Shown here one piece after another: positions 1 through 9,132 of a stretch of DNA of 23,717 nt. The notes under the pieces were generated by a model that made no database searches, had not been told where the DNA came from, and saw only the letters and a list, made by a program, of their open reading frames with translations. Numbering within the stretch: position 1 is the first letter of the stretch; every line of letters starts with the position of its first letter. Source of the DNA: a virus; the IMG/VR virus record IMGVR_UViG_3300036845_000846, positions 1 through 23,717 of that record; one strand, written 5' to 3'. The translations under genes were made by a program, and so were the position numbers.

Positions 1-358
1 CGGTGATGCCGGTGTCGCGCTGCCAGCGCGGCATGAACTCATCGATCATCCGCCCGGAGATTTCCGCCTTGGCGCGCGGGTGCAGGCTCTCCCACTGCTC
101 CTGCTGCTTGGCATCCCAGGTCTTGCCCGGCGCCACCTCAAAGAAGCTCTTGGGCGCAGGCCGTGCGGGCGCGGCGACCGGCGCAGGAGCCGCAGGCGCG
201 GCGCCGGGCATGGGTGGGGCCTCGCCGCCGCCCTGCCGGCCCTTGCGCGCCGCCCGCATCGCCGCCGCCACCGCCTGGTCCTGCTGATGACCGGCCGCGC
301 GCATCTCGCGGATGTTCGAGCTGATCGTCTTCTCGCTGGAGCCGTGCGCGAGCGGCAT
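1..358 (-). CDS. Phage protein with N-terminal HGSS motif (3' end outside window)
   Basis: The gene enters from an ATG that overlaps the upstream stop as TGATG and runs off the left edge, so about 119 residues are visible. The N-terminus (MPLAHGSSEKTISSNIREM, then Q/A-rich and ARKGR) resembles a short basic helical segment seen at the start of many small podovirus structural-module proteins. Residues about 42-66 are an Ala/Pro-rich linker. After it comes a more ordered, charged segment containing FFEVAPGKTWDAKQQ and a run with W, R and D residues. It lies last in the visible virion operon, after the tail hub gene, so a virion or assembly role is likely but not shown. The C-terminus is missing, so no enzymatic domain can be excluded. 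Confidence 0.7.
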   Translation of the reverse strand, partial: MPLAHGSSEKTISSNIREMRAAGHQQDQAVAAAMRAARKGRQGGGEAPPMPGAAPAAPAPVAAPARPAPKSFFEVAPGKTWDAKQQEQWESLHPRAKAEISGRMIDEFMPRWQRDTGIT

Positions 359-771
359 CAGCTGAAACTCACGCTGAGGGTCTGCCCGGCGCCAGGAATG
401 ACGACCAGGCCGAGGTTGAACGGCAGGTTGATGAAGTACGAGCCGACCGCCATCGGGATCACCGCCAGCACCGGCGTCGTGGCCGCCGTGCTGTTGCTGT
501 CGACGAGCGTGCCGGCGGCGGTGCCGGCGACGGTGACGTTGACGTAGGCGATGCGCCCCGGCCCCTGCTTCAGCAGCATCGAGCCGGTGCTTGCGGCGAT
601 GCCGCTGCGCGACTGCTGGCCATTGACCGCCAGGTAGGTCTGCGCCGCCTGGGCGATGTTCGAGGCGACGTGCTGCACCGCCGTCAGGATGTCGCTGAGC
701 GACGCGCCGGCTGGGCCCTGGCCGTGGCCAGGGTGGGCCGAGGGAATGTTCTGGTTTTCCTGGAAGGTCAT
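358..771 (-). CDS. Small virion structural protein, 137 aa
   Basis: The ATG at 771 overlaps the tail hub stop (ATGA) and has a good GGGAGG Shine-Dalgarno sequence, so I use it rather than the longer open frame that extends antisense to real coding. The first 25 residues are flexible and Gly/Pro/His-rich. Residues 26-50 form a predicted helix. Residues 70-137 alternate in a beta pattern (VNVTVAGTAAGTL, then a segment ending in IPGAGQTLSVSFS). Compact beta sandwiches with this ending are frequent in phage structural clusters, where they may decorate the virion. Function is inferred from position and fold pattern only. No transmembrane segment or catalytic motif is visible. Confidence 0.75.
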   Translation of the reverse strand: MTFQENQNIPSAHPGHGQGPAGASLSDILTAVQHVASNIAQAAQTYLAVNGQQSRSGIAASTGSMLLKQGPGRIAYVNVTVAGTAAGTLVDSNSTAATTPVLAVIPMAVGSYFINLPFNLGLVVIPGAGQTLSVSFS

Positions 772-2852
772 CCGTACCTCCCGGCGGGCTGGCCGCGATA
801 GCGGAACCGTCCCATGCGCCAGAACGAGCCGATGTCGGATGAGCCGATCTGCAGCGAGAACAGCCGGCCGCGGGCGCGCGGGTTGAACCAGCGCGAGGCC
901 TGGGTGGCGGTGTAGGGGCCGTAGACGCGCTGCGTGTCCTCGGGGAAGTCGCGGACCAGGAAGGTGATGCTGAGCGTGGCGTTCTGCGGCTGGTTGTAGT
1001 CGCCGTAGCGCGCGTCGGGCCAGAACTCGTCGAGGAACGTCATCATGTCCCCCTCGGAGAGGGTGAAGTCGCCGGTGGCGAAATTGGACTGCATCGGCTG
1101 GCCGTCGGCGTCGTTCGAGGTTTCGTGCTGGTAGATCAGCAGGCGGTTGGGATCGGCGCCGATGGGCGCGCCCAGCACCGACTGGTCGATCCAGGCCGAG
1201 CGCGACAGCAGGCCGACATCCCACCAGCCCAGGGCGTAGTTGTACTTCAGGAAGGTGGTGTTCTCGCCGCCGCCGCCGAGCGTCGGGATGTGCCAGGCGA
1301 TCTCGTTGAAGCGGCTGTTCACCGCGACCCTGATCTTGCTGATGTTGGCGGCATCGAGGTCTTGAAAGGCCACATCCCAGACGGGGCACGCCATTGGCTG
1401 TACACCTTCGCTGGTCAGGCTGTAGAATTGTGTACTTCCCATCCAGTACACGACGCCGTTAGCTGCTGCGGCTGCTTTTCTACTGATCAGGCCGCAGCCG
1501 GTGGCGATCTCGTTGAAGCCCCAGACGCCCGGCAGGTTGATGTACTGCATCGACCAGATCGAGAGGTCGGTCCACAGCAGACCCTGCTGTGGCCCCTGGA
1601 TGCCGCCGACGATCTTGGAGCCGCGCGGCAGCCGGAACTTGCCGGCCTGGTTGGTGGGCAGGTCGAACCATTGATTGAAGTTGTTGATGTCGCACCAGCG
1701 CACCAGCAGCGGGTCCTGCACGCCGGTCTCGGTCGAGCCCCAGCAGATGATCTGGCGCTGCGGCATCGCCACGAAGAAGCCGTCGTTCACCGTGGGCGCG
1801 CCGGGGATCACCGCCGCCTGCGGCGAGCCCGAGAGCGGGTTCCAGGCGTAGAGCGGCTGGTTGAGGGTGCCGTTGATCGGGCAGGCGATCAGCACCTCGC
1901 CGAAGTTGTCGAGGGTCCAGTCGGTGGCGTTGATCGGCGCGCCGGTGGCCGGGTTGGCCGGCGAGCCGGCGCCGCCAAACGGGCCCGCGCCGAAGCCGTC
2001 CTCGCCGAAGCCGGTCGGCGGCAGCGTCGGGCCGATGCCGAACGCGTACTGCAGGCGCACCTGGCCGCCATTGATCGGGACGGTGGTCGCGGCGGTCGCC
2101 TGCGCCTGCGCCATGACGGTGAAGGTGCTGTTGGAGAGCACCGACTGGACGAGGTAGTTGCCCGCCGCCAGCGTGATGCCGTCGACCTGGGTGGCCACCA
2201 AGATCGGGTAGGTGTTCCCCGCCACGTAGCTGTGGTGCGGCAAGGTGACGGTGATCAGGCTGGTGTTGACCTGGGAGGTGAAGGTGGCCACCGCGCCGGG
2301 CGAGTCGGTGGTGGCCGCCGGCAGCTGGTTGCCGAGGATGTCGAGCGCGGTGATCTGGTAGTGCGTCGCGTCGACCTGCTGGATCGGGTAGCTGCCGAAC
2401 AGGATGAGGCCGCCGACCGCGACGTGGGTCAGGATGTCGACGGTGTCGAAGCTGGTCAGGCCCTGGATCGCGGTGTCGGTGATCGTCACCAGCGGCGAGC
2501 CGGCGGTGGTCGCGAAGGCCACCGCGATGTTCTCGGTCGTGCTGGTCGGCGTGATGTCCTGCAGCGCGCCGCCCGTCGCCACCGCGAGCTGCGAGCGCCC
2601 GCTGAAGCTGTCGGTGCCATAGGCCAGGTGGGTGACGGCGTTGGTGTCTTCCCAGCCCCAGAGCGCCCGCACCGGCGCCGGCACCGTGTTCAGCAGGTAC
2701 TTCGTCCAGCCGCCGAGCTTCTGCACCATCGGCTGGCCGGTGTTGTCGAACTGGTAGCGGATCAGCTGGCTGAAGCTGATGCCGTACTGGTTGAGGGCCG
2801 GCGTCCGGTTGACGTTGACCCCATCAGCAAGCTCGACGGCGGCGTGCGGCAT
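768..2852 (-). CDS. Tail hub / packaged-DNA stabilisation-like protein (P22 gp10-like), 694 aa
   Basis: This large protein has features of P22 gp10-type tail hub proteins, which plug the portal after packaging and form the base for the tailspikes. Residues 1-100 contain G-V-N-V-N-R-T-P and a W-rich segment (LGGWTKYL, LWGWED) typical of the start of such beta-propeller-like proteins. Residues about 117-180 and 198-258 look like two tandem beta modules of the FCCH type (LVTITD...YQIT and LITVTL...STFTV), apparently an insertion. The C-terminal 400 residues carry repeated W/Y-containing blades, such as GVVYWMGS, QFYSLTSEGV and YNYALGWWDVG. It follows the adaptor gene by 6 nt, and GAGGTGA 6-7 nt before the ATG serves as its ribosome site. 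The assignment rests on overall pattern and neighbours. The exact family needs a profile search. Confidence 0.7.
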   Translation of the reverse strand: MPHAAVELADGVNVNRTPALNQYGISFSQLIRYQFDNTGQPMVQKLGGWTKYLLNTVPAPVRALWGWEDTNAVTHLAYGTDSFSGRSQLAVATGGALQDITPTSTTENIAVAFATTAGSPLVTITDTAIQGLTSFDTVDILTHVAVGGLILFGSYPIQQVDATHYQITALDILGNQLPAATTDSPGAVATFTSQVNTSLITVTLPHHSYVAGNTYPILVATQVDGITLAAGNYLVQSVLSNSTFTVMAQAQATAATTVPINGGQVRLQYAFGIGPTLPPTGFGEDGFGAGPFGGAGSPANPATGAPINATDWTLDNFGEVLIACPINGTLNQPLYAWNPLSGSPQAAVIPGAPTVNDGFFVAMPQRQIICWGSTETGVQDPLLVRWCDINNFNQWFDLPTNQAGKFRLPRGSKIVGGIQGPQQGLLWTDLSIWSMQYINLPGVWGFNEIATGCGLISRKAAAAANGVVYWMGSTQFYSLTSEGVQPMACPVWDVAFQDLDAANISKIRVAVNSRFNEIAWHIPTLGGGGENTTFLKYNYALGWWDVGLLSRSAWIDQSVLGAPIGADPNRLLIYQHETSNDADGQPMQSNFATGDFTLSEGDMMTFLDEFWPDARYGDYNQPQNATLSITFLVRDFPEDTQRVYGPYTATQASRWFNPRARGRLFSLQIGSSDIGSFWRMGRFRYRGQPAGRYG

Positions 2853-2858
2853 GGCGCG

Positions 2859-3632
2859 TCACCTCGTCGGGGTCGCGACGGGCGACTTGGCGGCGGCCGA
2901 CCAGGCGTCGGCTTCCCAGCGCCGCTGGAACTCCTGCTTGTTCGCCGCGCCCAGCAGCCCCTGGTACTGGGCCTCGTAGGACTGCGCCATCTGCGGGTCG
3001 TCGGACTGGCGCCCGAAGTCGCGCTGGTAGCCCGAGACGTAGATCATGCAGGCCATCACCAGCAGGTCCGGCAGCCAGGTGGCGATCCACGTCGATGAGG
3101 TCCCAGCCTGGGCCGTGTTGGCGAAGCTGGCCAGCGTCGGCGCGCGGCTCTCGCCGATGCAGTTGACCTGGTAGGGCGCGTCGGGCGGCGGCCCGAACAG
3201 GATGATCGTGCCGGCCAGACCCTGGGTCGCCAGATCGCCGCCCTGCAGCGCCATCACCTTGGGCGGCGCCGGCGTCGAGGTCGAAGGCCAGACCGTCAGC
3301 AGGTAGTTCTTGCTGACCGGGTGCATCGGGGTCGGGGTCCCACCGATGCTGACCAGCACGTCCTGCACCGTCAGCAGGTCCGAGGGCGGCACCGACAGCT
3401 GGTTCGAGCCGACCACCAGCGCGTAGGGCCCGCGCATCACCTGGGTGTTGAGCAGCTCCATGTCCCGCTGGATGCGCTGCTCGGCGTAGTTCAGCATCAT
3501 CGGGATCAGCGCCGTGAACGCATCCTGGTTCAGCGGCGTCACCACCCCCGAGACGGTCGAGTACTGGTAGGGCGCCAGCAGGCAGACCTGGGTGACGAGG
3601 CTGTTGTAGGTCAGGGCGGTCGGGGCGGCCAT
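2859..3632 (-). CDS. Head-tail adaptor, SU10-type phage adaptor protein, 257 aa
   Basis: The N-terminus (LTYNSLVTQV, then IPMMLNYAEQRIQRDMELL) matches the helical start of the SU10 adaptor family, which docks on the portal ring and links head to tail. The family pattern continues with a QLSVPPSDLLTVQDV strand, a central beta region (YLLTVWPST, then a GTIILFGPPPDAPYQV segment) and a C-terminal helical part containing WLPDLLVMACMIYVSGY. That last segment is a typical adaptor helix despite looking hydrophobic. Length is near the family norm. The ATG directly follows the upstream TAG with no spacer, so translation is probably coupled. The family call comes from recognition, not from an alignment. 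Confidence 0.8.
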   Translation of the reverse strand: MAAPTALTYNSLVTQVCLLAPYQYSTVSGVVTPLNQDAFTALIPMMLNYAEQRIQRDMELLNTQVMRGPYALVVGSNQLSVPPSDLLTVQDVLVSIGGTPTPMHPVSKNYLLTVWPSTSTPAPPKVMALQGGDLATQGLAGTIILFGPPPDAPYQVNCIGESRAPTLASFANTAQAGTSSTWIATWLPDLLVMACMIYVSGYQRDFGRQSDDPQMAQSYEAQYQGLLGAANKQEFQRRWEADAWSAAAKSPVATPTR

Positions 3633-3968
3633 CTAGAGCACCGGGATCGGCGTGTCGGGCGGCGGCGCGGGCGGGTTCAGCGGCTCTTGCGAGGGGCGAT
3701 CGAAAGCCGGCGGCGGCTCCTGGCTGACGGGCGCCGGCATCACCGCGCCGTCGAACGGGTTGATCTCCTGCAGCGTCGCGCCCGCCGAGCCGAAGTAGCC
3801 AGGGGCGACGCCGTAGTCCTGCTCCAGCGCGCCCATCAGGTTGGAGAACACCGCGTAGGCGTAGGCCACCTCCAGCGCCATCTGCGGCTCCTTGATCACG
3901 GTGCGCAGCACCTCCAGCGCCTGCCGCGCCCGTACGCCCCTGCCGTTCAGTTCTCGGACATCGATCAT
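3633..3968 (-). CDS. Hypothetical virion-operon protein with Pro-rich tail, 111 aa
   Basis: The start at 3968 overlaps the tailspike stop as TGATG. The longer open frame upstream of it is antisense noise inside the tailspike gene. Residues 1-55 look helical (RARQALEVLRTVIKEPQM, then a segment ending in MGALEQDYG). Residues 78-111 are Pro-rich and probably unstructured. No cysteine pairs, signal peptide or membrane helix are visible. It sits between the tailspike and the adaptor in a tightly coupled operon, so it may assist assembly of that part of the tail or be a minor virion component. I do not recognise a family. Confidence 0.75.
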   Translation of the reverse strand: MIDVRELNGRGVRARQALEVLRTVIKEPQMALEVAYAYAVFSNLMGALEQDYGVAPGYFGSAGATLQEINPFDGAVMPAPVSQEPPPAFDRPSQEPLNPPAPPPDTPIPVL

Positions 3969-6900
3969 CACATCGGTCCTTCCGTTGACATGACCCACCA
4001 CTTGCCGCCGGGCGCGGCGGGGTTGCCGTTGCCGACCCACTTGAGCCGGACGACGGTCTGCTGGCCGCTCTGGCCGATGTTGATCGTCGGCGCCGGCGAC
4101 TTCACCGTCGTCGCGTCCCACTGCACGATCATGCCGCCGGAGATGTTCGCGCTGGGGGCCAGGAACAGATCGATATCGACGATGAGGCCCGGCCCGAGCG
4201 GCGAGACGCCGAGCACGGTGTTGTTCGCCGCGACGGTGCAGAAGACGTTCGACTGGCTGAGGAAGCCCACGCCGATGGTGTACGGGCTGGTGTTGGCGGA
4301 CACACCGAACCGCGGCGGCAGCGTGAACTGCGCGCCGGTCTTGTAGGAGAACTGGCCGGGGAAGCCCTCGCCAGGGCGGATGGCTTGACCCTGGATGCCG
4401 CCCGGCAGGCCGGGGTTATCCATCCGGCCGATGCCGCCGACCTTGCCGTAGCCGCCGAGCTGACACTGGTCGAGCGCGCCGACGCCCCACATCACGTCGA
4501 AGTCGATGACCATGTGGGTGAGGCCGCTGTCAGCGATGCCGGCGCTCCAGTAGCCGAAGCCATCGACCGCGTTTAGGGCCGCGTTCACCGGATTGCCCAG
4601 GTTGTCGGTGATCGGCCAGAGCGCCGCGATCTGCGAGGCGTAGCCCGCCTGCATCTCCTGGCTGGAGATCGGGGCGCCGAGCGCCGGGCTGATCGCGTAG
4701 ACGCCGATGCCGTTGGTGGTGTTGGCGGTCATCGCGCTCGACGGCACCAGGATGTTGCCGAGGCCGCTCAGCGTGTAGGTGCCGGTCCCACCCGCGCCGG
4801 TGTCGGTCAGGCCTTTGACGATGGTCGCCTGCGCGGTGAGACCCGCCGGGCCGCCGGTCACCGGCACGTTGACCGTCTGGCCGACGCCCAGCACGCCACC
4901 GGCGACTGCCGTCACGGTCAGTGTGTGGCCGAAGGACCCGGCGCCGTTGTCCACATAGGCGGTGAATTGCGCCGCCTGACCGCCGCCGGCTAGCGGCCAC
5001 ACCGTCGTCATCGCCACGGGGCCGACGTTCTGGTCCCGGTTGATGTTGTAGGTGCCGACGCCGCCGGTCGCGCCGCTGACTTGGTTGCCGAGGTAGGTGT
5101 TCGCGGCGACGCCAGCGCCCTGGATCAGTTGGCCGGTGACCAGCGCGCCCGAGGTGACGGCGCTGACGTTCAAGAGCCCGGTGTTCGTCAACGTGCCGGT
5201 GAAGGCGCACTGGCCGCTGAGCATCGGCCCGGCGCTGACATTGTAGGTTCCGGCTCCGCCCGCCGGGCCGCTGATCTGGCTAAGGATGACGGCGCCGGCG
5301 TTGACGAGGCCGCCGGTCAGCGGCGCGCCCAGGCGGATGGCGCCGGCGGTCACCGCCGTCACCGTCAACACACTGCCTGGGGTGACCCCGCCGCTGCCGT
5401 CGTCCACGTAGCCGGTGAAGCCGGCGCCGACAGCGGCGATCTGAGGCGGCGCGGAGGTCGAGATGCCGGCGCCGCCGAGGTACTGGTTCACCCCCAGGGC
5501 GCCGCTGTTGACCGCGGTCACGGTCAAGAAGGCGCCGTTGATCGAGCCGATGAAGTCCGCGCCGAGCGTCTGGCCGAACGCCAGTTGGTACTGGCCGATG
5601 CCGCCCGGCGGCCCTGAGATTTGCCCGGTGAGGAAATTGAAGCTGGTGGCGCTCGGGGAACCGCCGAGCAGGATCGGATTGGTGGGGACGCCCCAGATGT
5701 TCGCCGTGTTGCCCGCCGACTGCAGGTACCAGCCGCTGGAGGCCGGCTTCTGGGCCTGCAGCTTCCCCGACAGCGCCATCGCCACGTTCTGGCCATCGGG
5801 GAAGACGGCCAAATTGGGGAGCATCACGTAGTCGCCCACGAGTAGCGGCTGGACGGTCTGCAGCAGGTTGAACCCGGCTGCGATGGTGGCGCCCCAGCCG
5901 CTCGCGTTGCGGCTGAACTGGCCGAAATGGGTGGTCGCGCCCCAGTTCGGCGGCGCGCCGCCCGAGCCGGCGAAAATCTTCCACCAGTTCACGCCTGCCG
6001 CCACGACGGGCACCGCCAAGGTCAGCGTGTTGGCGGTGTTGGAGACGACGACGTTGGAGGAAGAGTTGCGCCCCGAGAGCAGCCAGATGCCGTAGTTGAC
6101 CCACTGGTTGACCGTCCAGCCGGGGCTCGGCGTGAACGAGAGCACCGTCGTCGTCGAGTTGGCGTCGCTCTGCATCCAGGGCGGCCCACCGTCGTCGGCG
6201 ATCATCACCAGGGCGTAGTTGTCGAGCGCGTTGCTGACCGCCAGCAGCGTCTGCGGCGTCCAGTGCGCGTTGGGCGACCAAGTGAAGAAGAAGCCGCCAG
6301 TCGTCCAGTTCGTCACGCTGCTTTCGTGGCTAAGGTCGATCATGCCGACCGTGCCTTCGGAGCGGGTGCCGATGCACACGCAGCTCTCGGTGGATACCTG
6401 CGAGGCGAAGAAGTCAGCGCCGCCCAGGAGCACCTGATTGCGCTGCGGGGTCTGGTAGTAGCTGTTGGCCGCGTTGTTCTCGGTCAACATCGTGTAGGCG
6501 CTGAACGAGCCGCCGAACGCACCGACGCCGTAGACGGGGCAAGCCTGGGTCTGGCCGCCGAAGAAGGTGCCGGCGATGGCGTTGGCGCCGCCGAAGGTGA
6601 AGCCGTTGTCGAAGCCGGTCGCCCAGCACTGGATGAAGACCTGGGTGTCGCCCTGCGCGGCGCCGCCCTCGGGCGAGATGGCGACGGCGGTCTTGCTGGA
6701 GGCGTAGTTGCCGCCGAGCGACCAGTCCTGCAGCGTGTTGTTCTCGACATTGAGGCCGGGCGCGCCAGGGGTGTGCGAGAGACTGATGAGGTAGTTGCTG
6801 ACGCCGCCCAGCGACTGGTCGTAGACGCCGAGGCTTTTGACCGCGCTGAAGGCCAGGGTGTTGAACTTCAGCCCTGGGCCGACGTTCGAGGTCCCGGTGG

Positions 6901-8107
6901 CGGTGCCGTACCAGTAGAGGGTGGTGCCCCGCTTCGAAGCGAAGAGCAGGTCGAGCCCGTCGCCGTTCACCACCAGCATCTGGTTCAGGTACATGGTCCC
7001 GCGTGGGCAGAAGCCGGGGACGTTACGATAGTACTCGCCACCGACCGTGTTCCAGGTCGGGCCGCCGACGCCGGTCATGGTGGTCGAGGGGACGCTCTGC
7101 TTGACGCCGATGTAGAAGTCGGCCTGGACGCCGGGGCCGCCGCCTGGCGGGCCATCGATCTGCGGGCCGACCACGGTGCCCGGCAGCACCCCGTTGTAGT
7201 AGCTGTTCGGCGGGTAGAGCGGATCGAGCAGCTCGTCGCCAGCCTGCAGCGGCGGCCCGGTGAAGATGGCGCCCGACGCGGTCAGGATCACGCCCTCGAC
7301 CCAGCCGCGGAAGTAGCTGGTCTTGTCGGTCGTGATGTTGAGGCCGCCGGTGTTGTGGCTGGCGCCGACCCAGTAGATGTTCGGGTTTGGATCGAAGGCG
7401 GTGACGAAGGTCCCCGGCGCGACGCCGGCGCCGATGATCGGCTGGCCGATCCCGAGCGAGTGCGGGCCGGTCAGCCATTGGCTGATGCGAACCCGCCCAT
7501 CGTTCAGCATGGCGCCGACGAAGGTCGACTGCGGCACCGAGCGCTCGGCCGCGCAAGCGTAAATCCACTCCTGCAGGCAGACGAAATCCCAGTAGGTGCC
7601 GACCGGATAAGGCTTCGCCGTCTGCACGCCGACGCCGCCATCGTCGGCCAAGCCCACCCACTGCGGGTTCGCGACGACATCGGCCGCGGTGATCTTCGCC
7701 GGCCCCGAGCCCAGCGTGGTCGGAGCGCCGGTGATGTCGGGCGGCCCCGAGTAGAACCACGCGGCGTTGATGCGCTCGTCGTAGATGCGCCACCACATCT
7801 GGCCGCTGGCGTCCAAGACCCGCGTGCCGCCATTGTCGGGCAGCGTCGCGGGGCCGCGCACGAAGGTCCCGCCCTTGTAGATGTCGTCGAGCAGGATCGA
7901 GGTGACCTCGGGGGAGAAGCTGGAGGTGCGCAGGGTGGCGTAGTCGGGGACGGAAGGCGCGCCGCCGCCACCAGGGCCGCTACCGGCGCCGATTTGGTTC
8001 AGCCGCAGGCGGCGGTCGACGCCGGCTTGGTTGATCCAGAACTGCTCCTCGCCCGAGATGCTGATGGCGGGCGGCAGGTTGGGGATGGTCTGGAGCGGGT
8101 TGCCCAT
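3968..8107 (-). CDS. Large tailspike / tail fibre protein with internal repeat modules, 1379 aa
   Basis: This is the largest gene in the window. Residues 1-45 (IPNLPPAISISGEEQFWINQ, then RRLRLNQIG) look like the particle-attachment start common to podovirus spikes. Residues about 205-345 contain two diverged beta modules. Residues about 400-700 are rich in G, N and short turns (FIQCWATGFDNGFTFGG, LLGGADFFASQ), a pattern expected for a pectate-lyase-like beta helix, which in spikes binds or cleaves surface polysaccharide. Residues 828-1130 hold four repeats starting with L-T-V-T-A-V or L-N-V-S-A-V. The last ~200 residues resemble a compact receptor-binding or trimerisation domain. No catalytic residues can be named with confidence. 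Its start and stop both overlap neighbours as TGATG. Confidence 0.8.
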   Translation of the reverse strand: MGNPLQTIPNLPPAISISGEEQFWINQAGVDRRLRLNQIGAGSGPGGGGAPSVPDYATLRTSSFSPEVTSILLDDIYKGGTFVRGPATLPDNGGTRVLDASGQMWWRIYDERINAAWFYSGPPDITGAPTTLGSGPAKITAADVVANPQWVGLADDGGVGVQTAKPYPVGTYWDFVCLQEWIYACAAERSVPQSTFVGAMLNDGRVRISQWLTGPHSLGIGQPIIGAGVAPGTFVTAFDPNPNIYWVGASHNTGGLNITTDKTSYFRGWVEGVILTASGAIFTGPPLQAGDELLDPLYPPNSYYNGVLPGTVVGPQIDGPPGGGPGVQADFYIGVKQSVPSTTMTGVGGPTWNTVGGEYYRNVPGFCPRGTMYLNQMLVVNGDGLDLLFASKRGTTLYWYGTATGTSNVGPGLKFNTLAFSAVKSLGVYDQSLGGVSNYLISLSHTPGAPGLNVENNTLQDWSLGGNYASSKTAVAISPEGGAAQGDTQVFIQCWATGFDNGFTFGGANAIAGTFFGGQTQACPVYGVGAFGGSFSAYTMLTENNAANSYYQTPQRNQVLLGGADFFASQVSTESCVCIGTRSEGTVGMIDLSHESSVTNWTTGGFFFTWSPNAHWTPQTLLAVSNALDNYALVMIADDGGPPWMQSDANSTTTVLSFTPSPGWTVNQWVNYGIWLLSGRNSSSNVVVSNTANTLTLAVPVVAAGVNWWKIFAGSGGAPPNWGATTHFGQFSRNASGWGATIAAGFNLLQTVQPLLVGDYVMLPNLAVFPDGQNVAMALSGKLQAQKPASSGWYLQSAGNTANIWGVPTNPILLGGSPSATSFNFLTGQISGPPGGIGQYQLAFGQTLGADFIGSINGAFLTVTAVNSGALGVNQYLGGAGISTSAPPQIAAVGAGFTGYVDDGSGGVTPGSVLTVTAVTAGAIRLGAPLTGGLVNAGAVILSQISGPAGGAGTYNVSAGPMLSGQCAFTGTLTNTGLLNVSAVTSGALVTGQLIQGAGVAANTYLGNQVSGATGGVGTYNINRDQNVGPVAMTTVWPLAGGGQAAQFTAYVDNGAGSFGHTLTVTAVAGGVLGVGQTVNVPVTGGPAGLTAQATIVKGLTDTGAGGTGTYTLSGLGNILVPSSAMTANTTNGIGVYAISPALGAPISSQEMQAGYASQIAALWPITDNLGNPVNAALNAVDGFGYWSAGIADSGLTHMVIDFDVMWGVGALDQCQLGGYGKVGGIGRMDNPGLPGGIQGQAIRPGEGFPGQFSYKTGAQFTLPPRFGVSANTSPYTIGVGFLSQSNVFCTVAANNTVLGVSPLGPGLIVDIDLFLAPSANISGGMIVQWDATTVKSPAPTINIGQSGQQTVVRLKWVGNGNPAAPGGKWWVMSTEGPM
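4718..5626 (-). repeat. Tandem beta-module repeats inside the tailspike (residues ~828-1130)
   Basis: Four degenerate copies are visible in the translation. They start at residues 860 (LTVTAVNSGALGVNQ), 914 (LTVTAVTAGAIRLGA), 979 (LNVSAVTSGALVTGQ) and 1063 (LTVTAVAGGVLGVGQ). Each is linked to a Gly-rich turn of the form SGPxGGxGTY at 831, 946, 1011 and about 1104. Unit spacing varies (54, 65 and 84 residues), so these are protein-level repeats and not a recent exact DNA duplication. Two further diverged copies lie at residues 205-240 and 273-344. Such modules probably extend or flex the spike shaft. Confidence 0.75.
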
Positions 8108-9132
8108 CAGCCGGCGCCCAAATAAACGCCGCCCGCGTGGATCGTGTACTGCGTGCCGCTGACAATCCCGTAGAGGCCGGGGCCGAAGAAGTTGCCGATG
8201 TAGTTGTTGCCGTTGATCTCGCCGACCAAGCTGGCGGCGTTCATCGTGCCGAGGAGGTGATCCGCCGGGGAGGCAGGGGTCGGCGTCACCACATAATGCA
8301 CGTAGCTGAGGCCGCTCACCGACGCCGGAAGACCTAGGATGGAGAGGGTGCCTGAGGAGGTGGTGAAGGTCAGGGTGAAGGTGACGCGCAGATAGAACCA
8401 GACCAGCATGCCGATCCGTGCATAGTTGCCGGCGGCGCCGACGCCGCTGAAGACACCATCACCCAACGTCGAGACTGAGAGGGTCGGCGTGAACGCGGTG
8501 GCCGCCACGCGGTCGCTGAGGTCTTGGGTGTTCGGCTGCGCGGCCACCGGCTGGCCGATGGCGCTGATGCTGGTCAGGAAGTTGTGCGCGACCGCCGCCA
8601 GCGAGCGCACGCCGCCGAGCGCAGCGGCGGCCGGGTTTGGCAACTGCGCCGGGGCGACACTGCCGGCGAGGTTCGTGAAGTTCAGCGGCGTGCCGCCGAT
8701 CTGATAGGTATGCCCGGCCGTCAGGTTGAGGTTGCCGTAGTTGGTGAGCAGGCCGTTTCCGTCGAGAGTGATCCCGTTGGTGCCTAGCACCGCCAACTGG
8801 ACAGTGTTGGTGAGCGCATTGGCGCCACCATTATAGTTGAACCCCAGATACGCACCGTTGCGGCTGCTGTTCGCCGCGCCGAACACCGCCGCTACGTTGG
8901 AGTTTCCAGCGCCGAGCGCCGGCTGCAAAGCGATGATCGGCTCAGCGGTTGCCGATCCCGGCACCGTCAGGTTCAGGCCGGACCCGGTCGCTGCGCCGAT
9001 GTTCGGCGCCACCAAGGTCGGCGTGTTCTGCAGCACCGTCGCGCCGGTGCCGGTGACGCCGAAGGGATTTGCCGGCTGCGGCGGCGGGACGCCGGGGCCG
9101 AACTCGCTGGAGAAGCCGCCGAAGTCGGCCAT
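8107..9132 (-). CDS. Tail fibre / receptor-binding-like protein, 341 aa
   Basis: Residues 25-60 (NPFGVTGTGATVLQNTPTL, then VAPNIG and LNLTVPG) are a typical fibre-shaft introduction. Residues 80-155 are repetitive beta with N-G turns. Residues 165-207 (NPAAAALGGVRSLAAV, then FLTSISAIGQPVAAQPNTQ and DLSD) match a linker that appears before the distal domain in many phage tail fibres. The C-terminal ~130 residues (FTPTLSVSTLGDGVFSGVG to the end) look like a beta-sandwich receptor-binding or virion-decoration head. It lies directly upstream of the tailspike with a TGATG overlap, so the two are probably made together. It follows a TAG with GGGGAGG as its ribosome site. Confidence 0.75.
   Translation of the reverse strand: MADFGGFSSEFGPGVPPPQPANPFGVTGTGATVLQNTPTLVAPNIGAATGSGLNLTVPGSATAEPIIALQPALGAGNSNVAAVFGAANSSRNGAYLGFNYNGGANALTNTVQLAVLGTNGITLDGNGLLTNYGNLNLTAGHTYQIGGTPLNFTNLAGSVAPAQLPNPAAAALGGVRSLAAVAHNFLTSISAIGQPVAAQPNTQDLSDRVAATAFTPTLSVSTLGDGVFSGVGAAGNYARIGMLVWFYLRVTFTLTFTTSSGTLSILGLPASVSGLSYVHYVVTPTPASPADHLLGTMNAASLVGEINGNNYIGNFFGPGLYGIVSGTQYTIHAGGVYLGAG

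Noticed and set aside
1125-3098. Long plus-strand open frame of 657 codons, and similar ones at 5927-8125 and 3321-4346
   Set aside because: They lie antisense to well supported virion genes and translate to repetitive Arg/Gly/Ala/Asp-rich sequence, as expected of the complement of GC-rich coding DNA.
8107-9132. Diversity-generating retroelement target in the fibre C-terminus
   Set aside because: No reverse transcriptase, template repeat or A-biased variable region is seen in the window.
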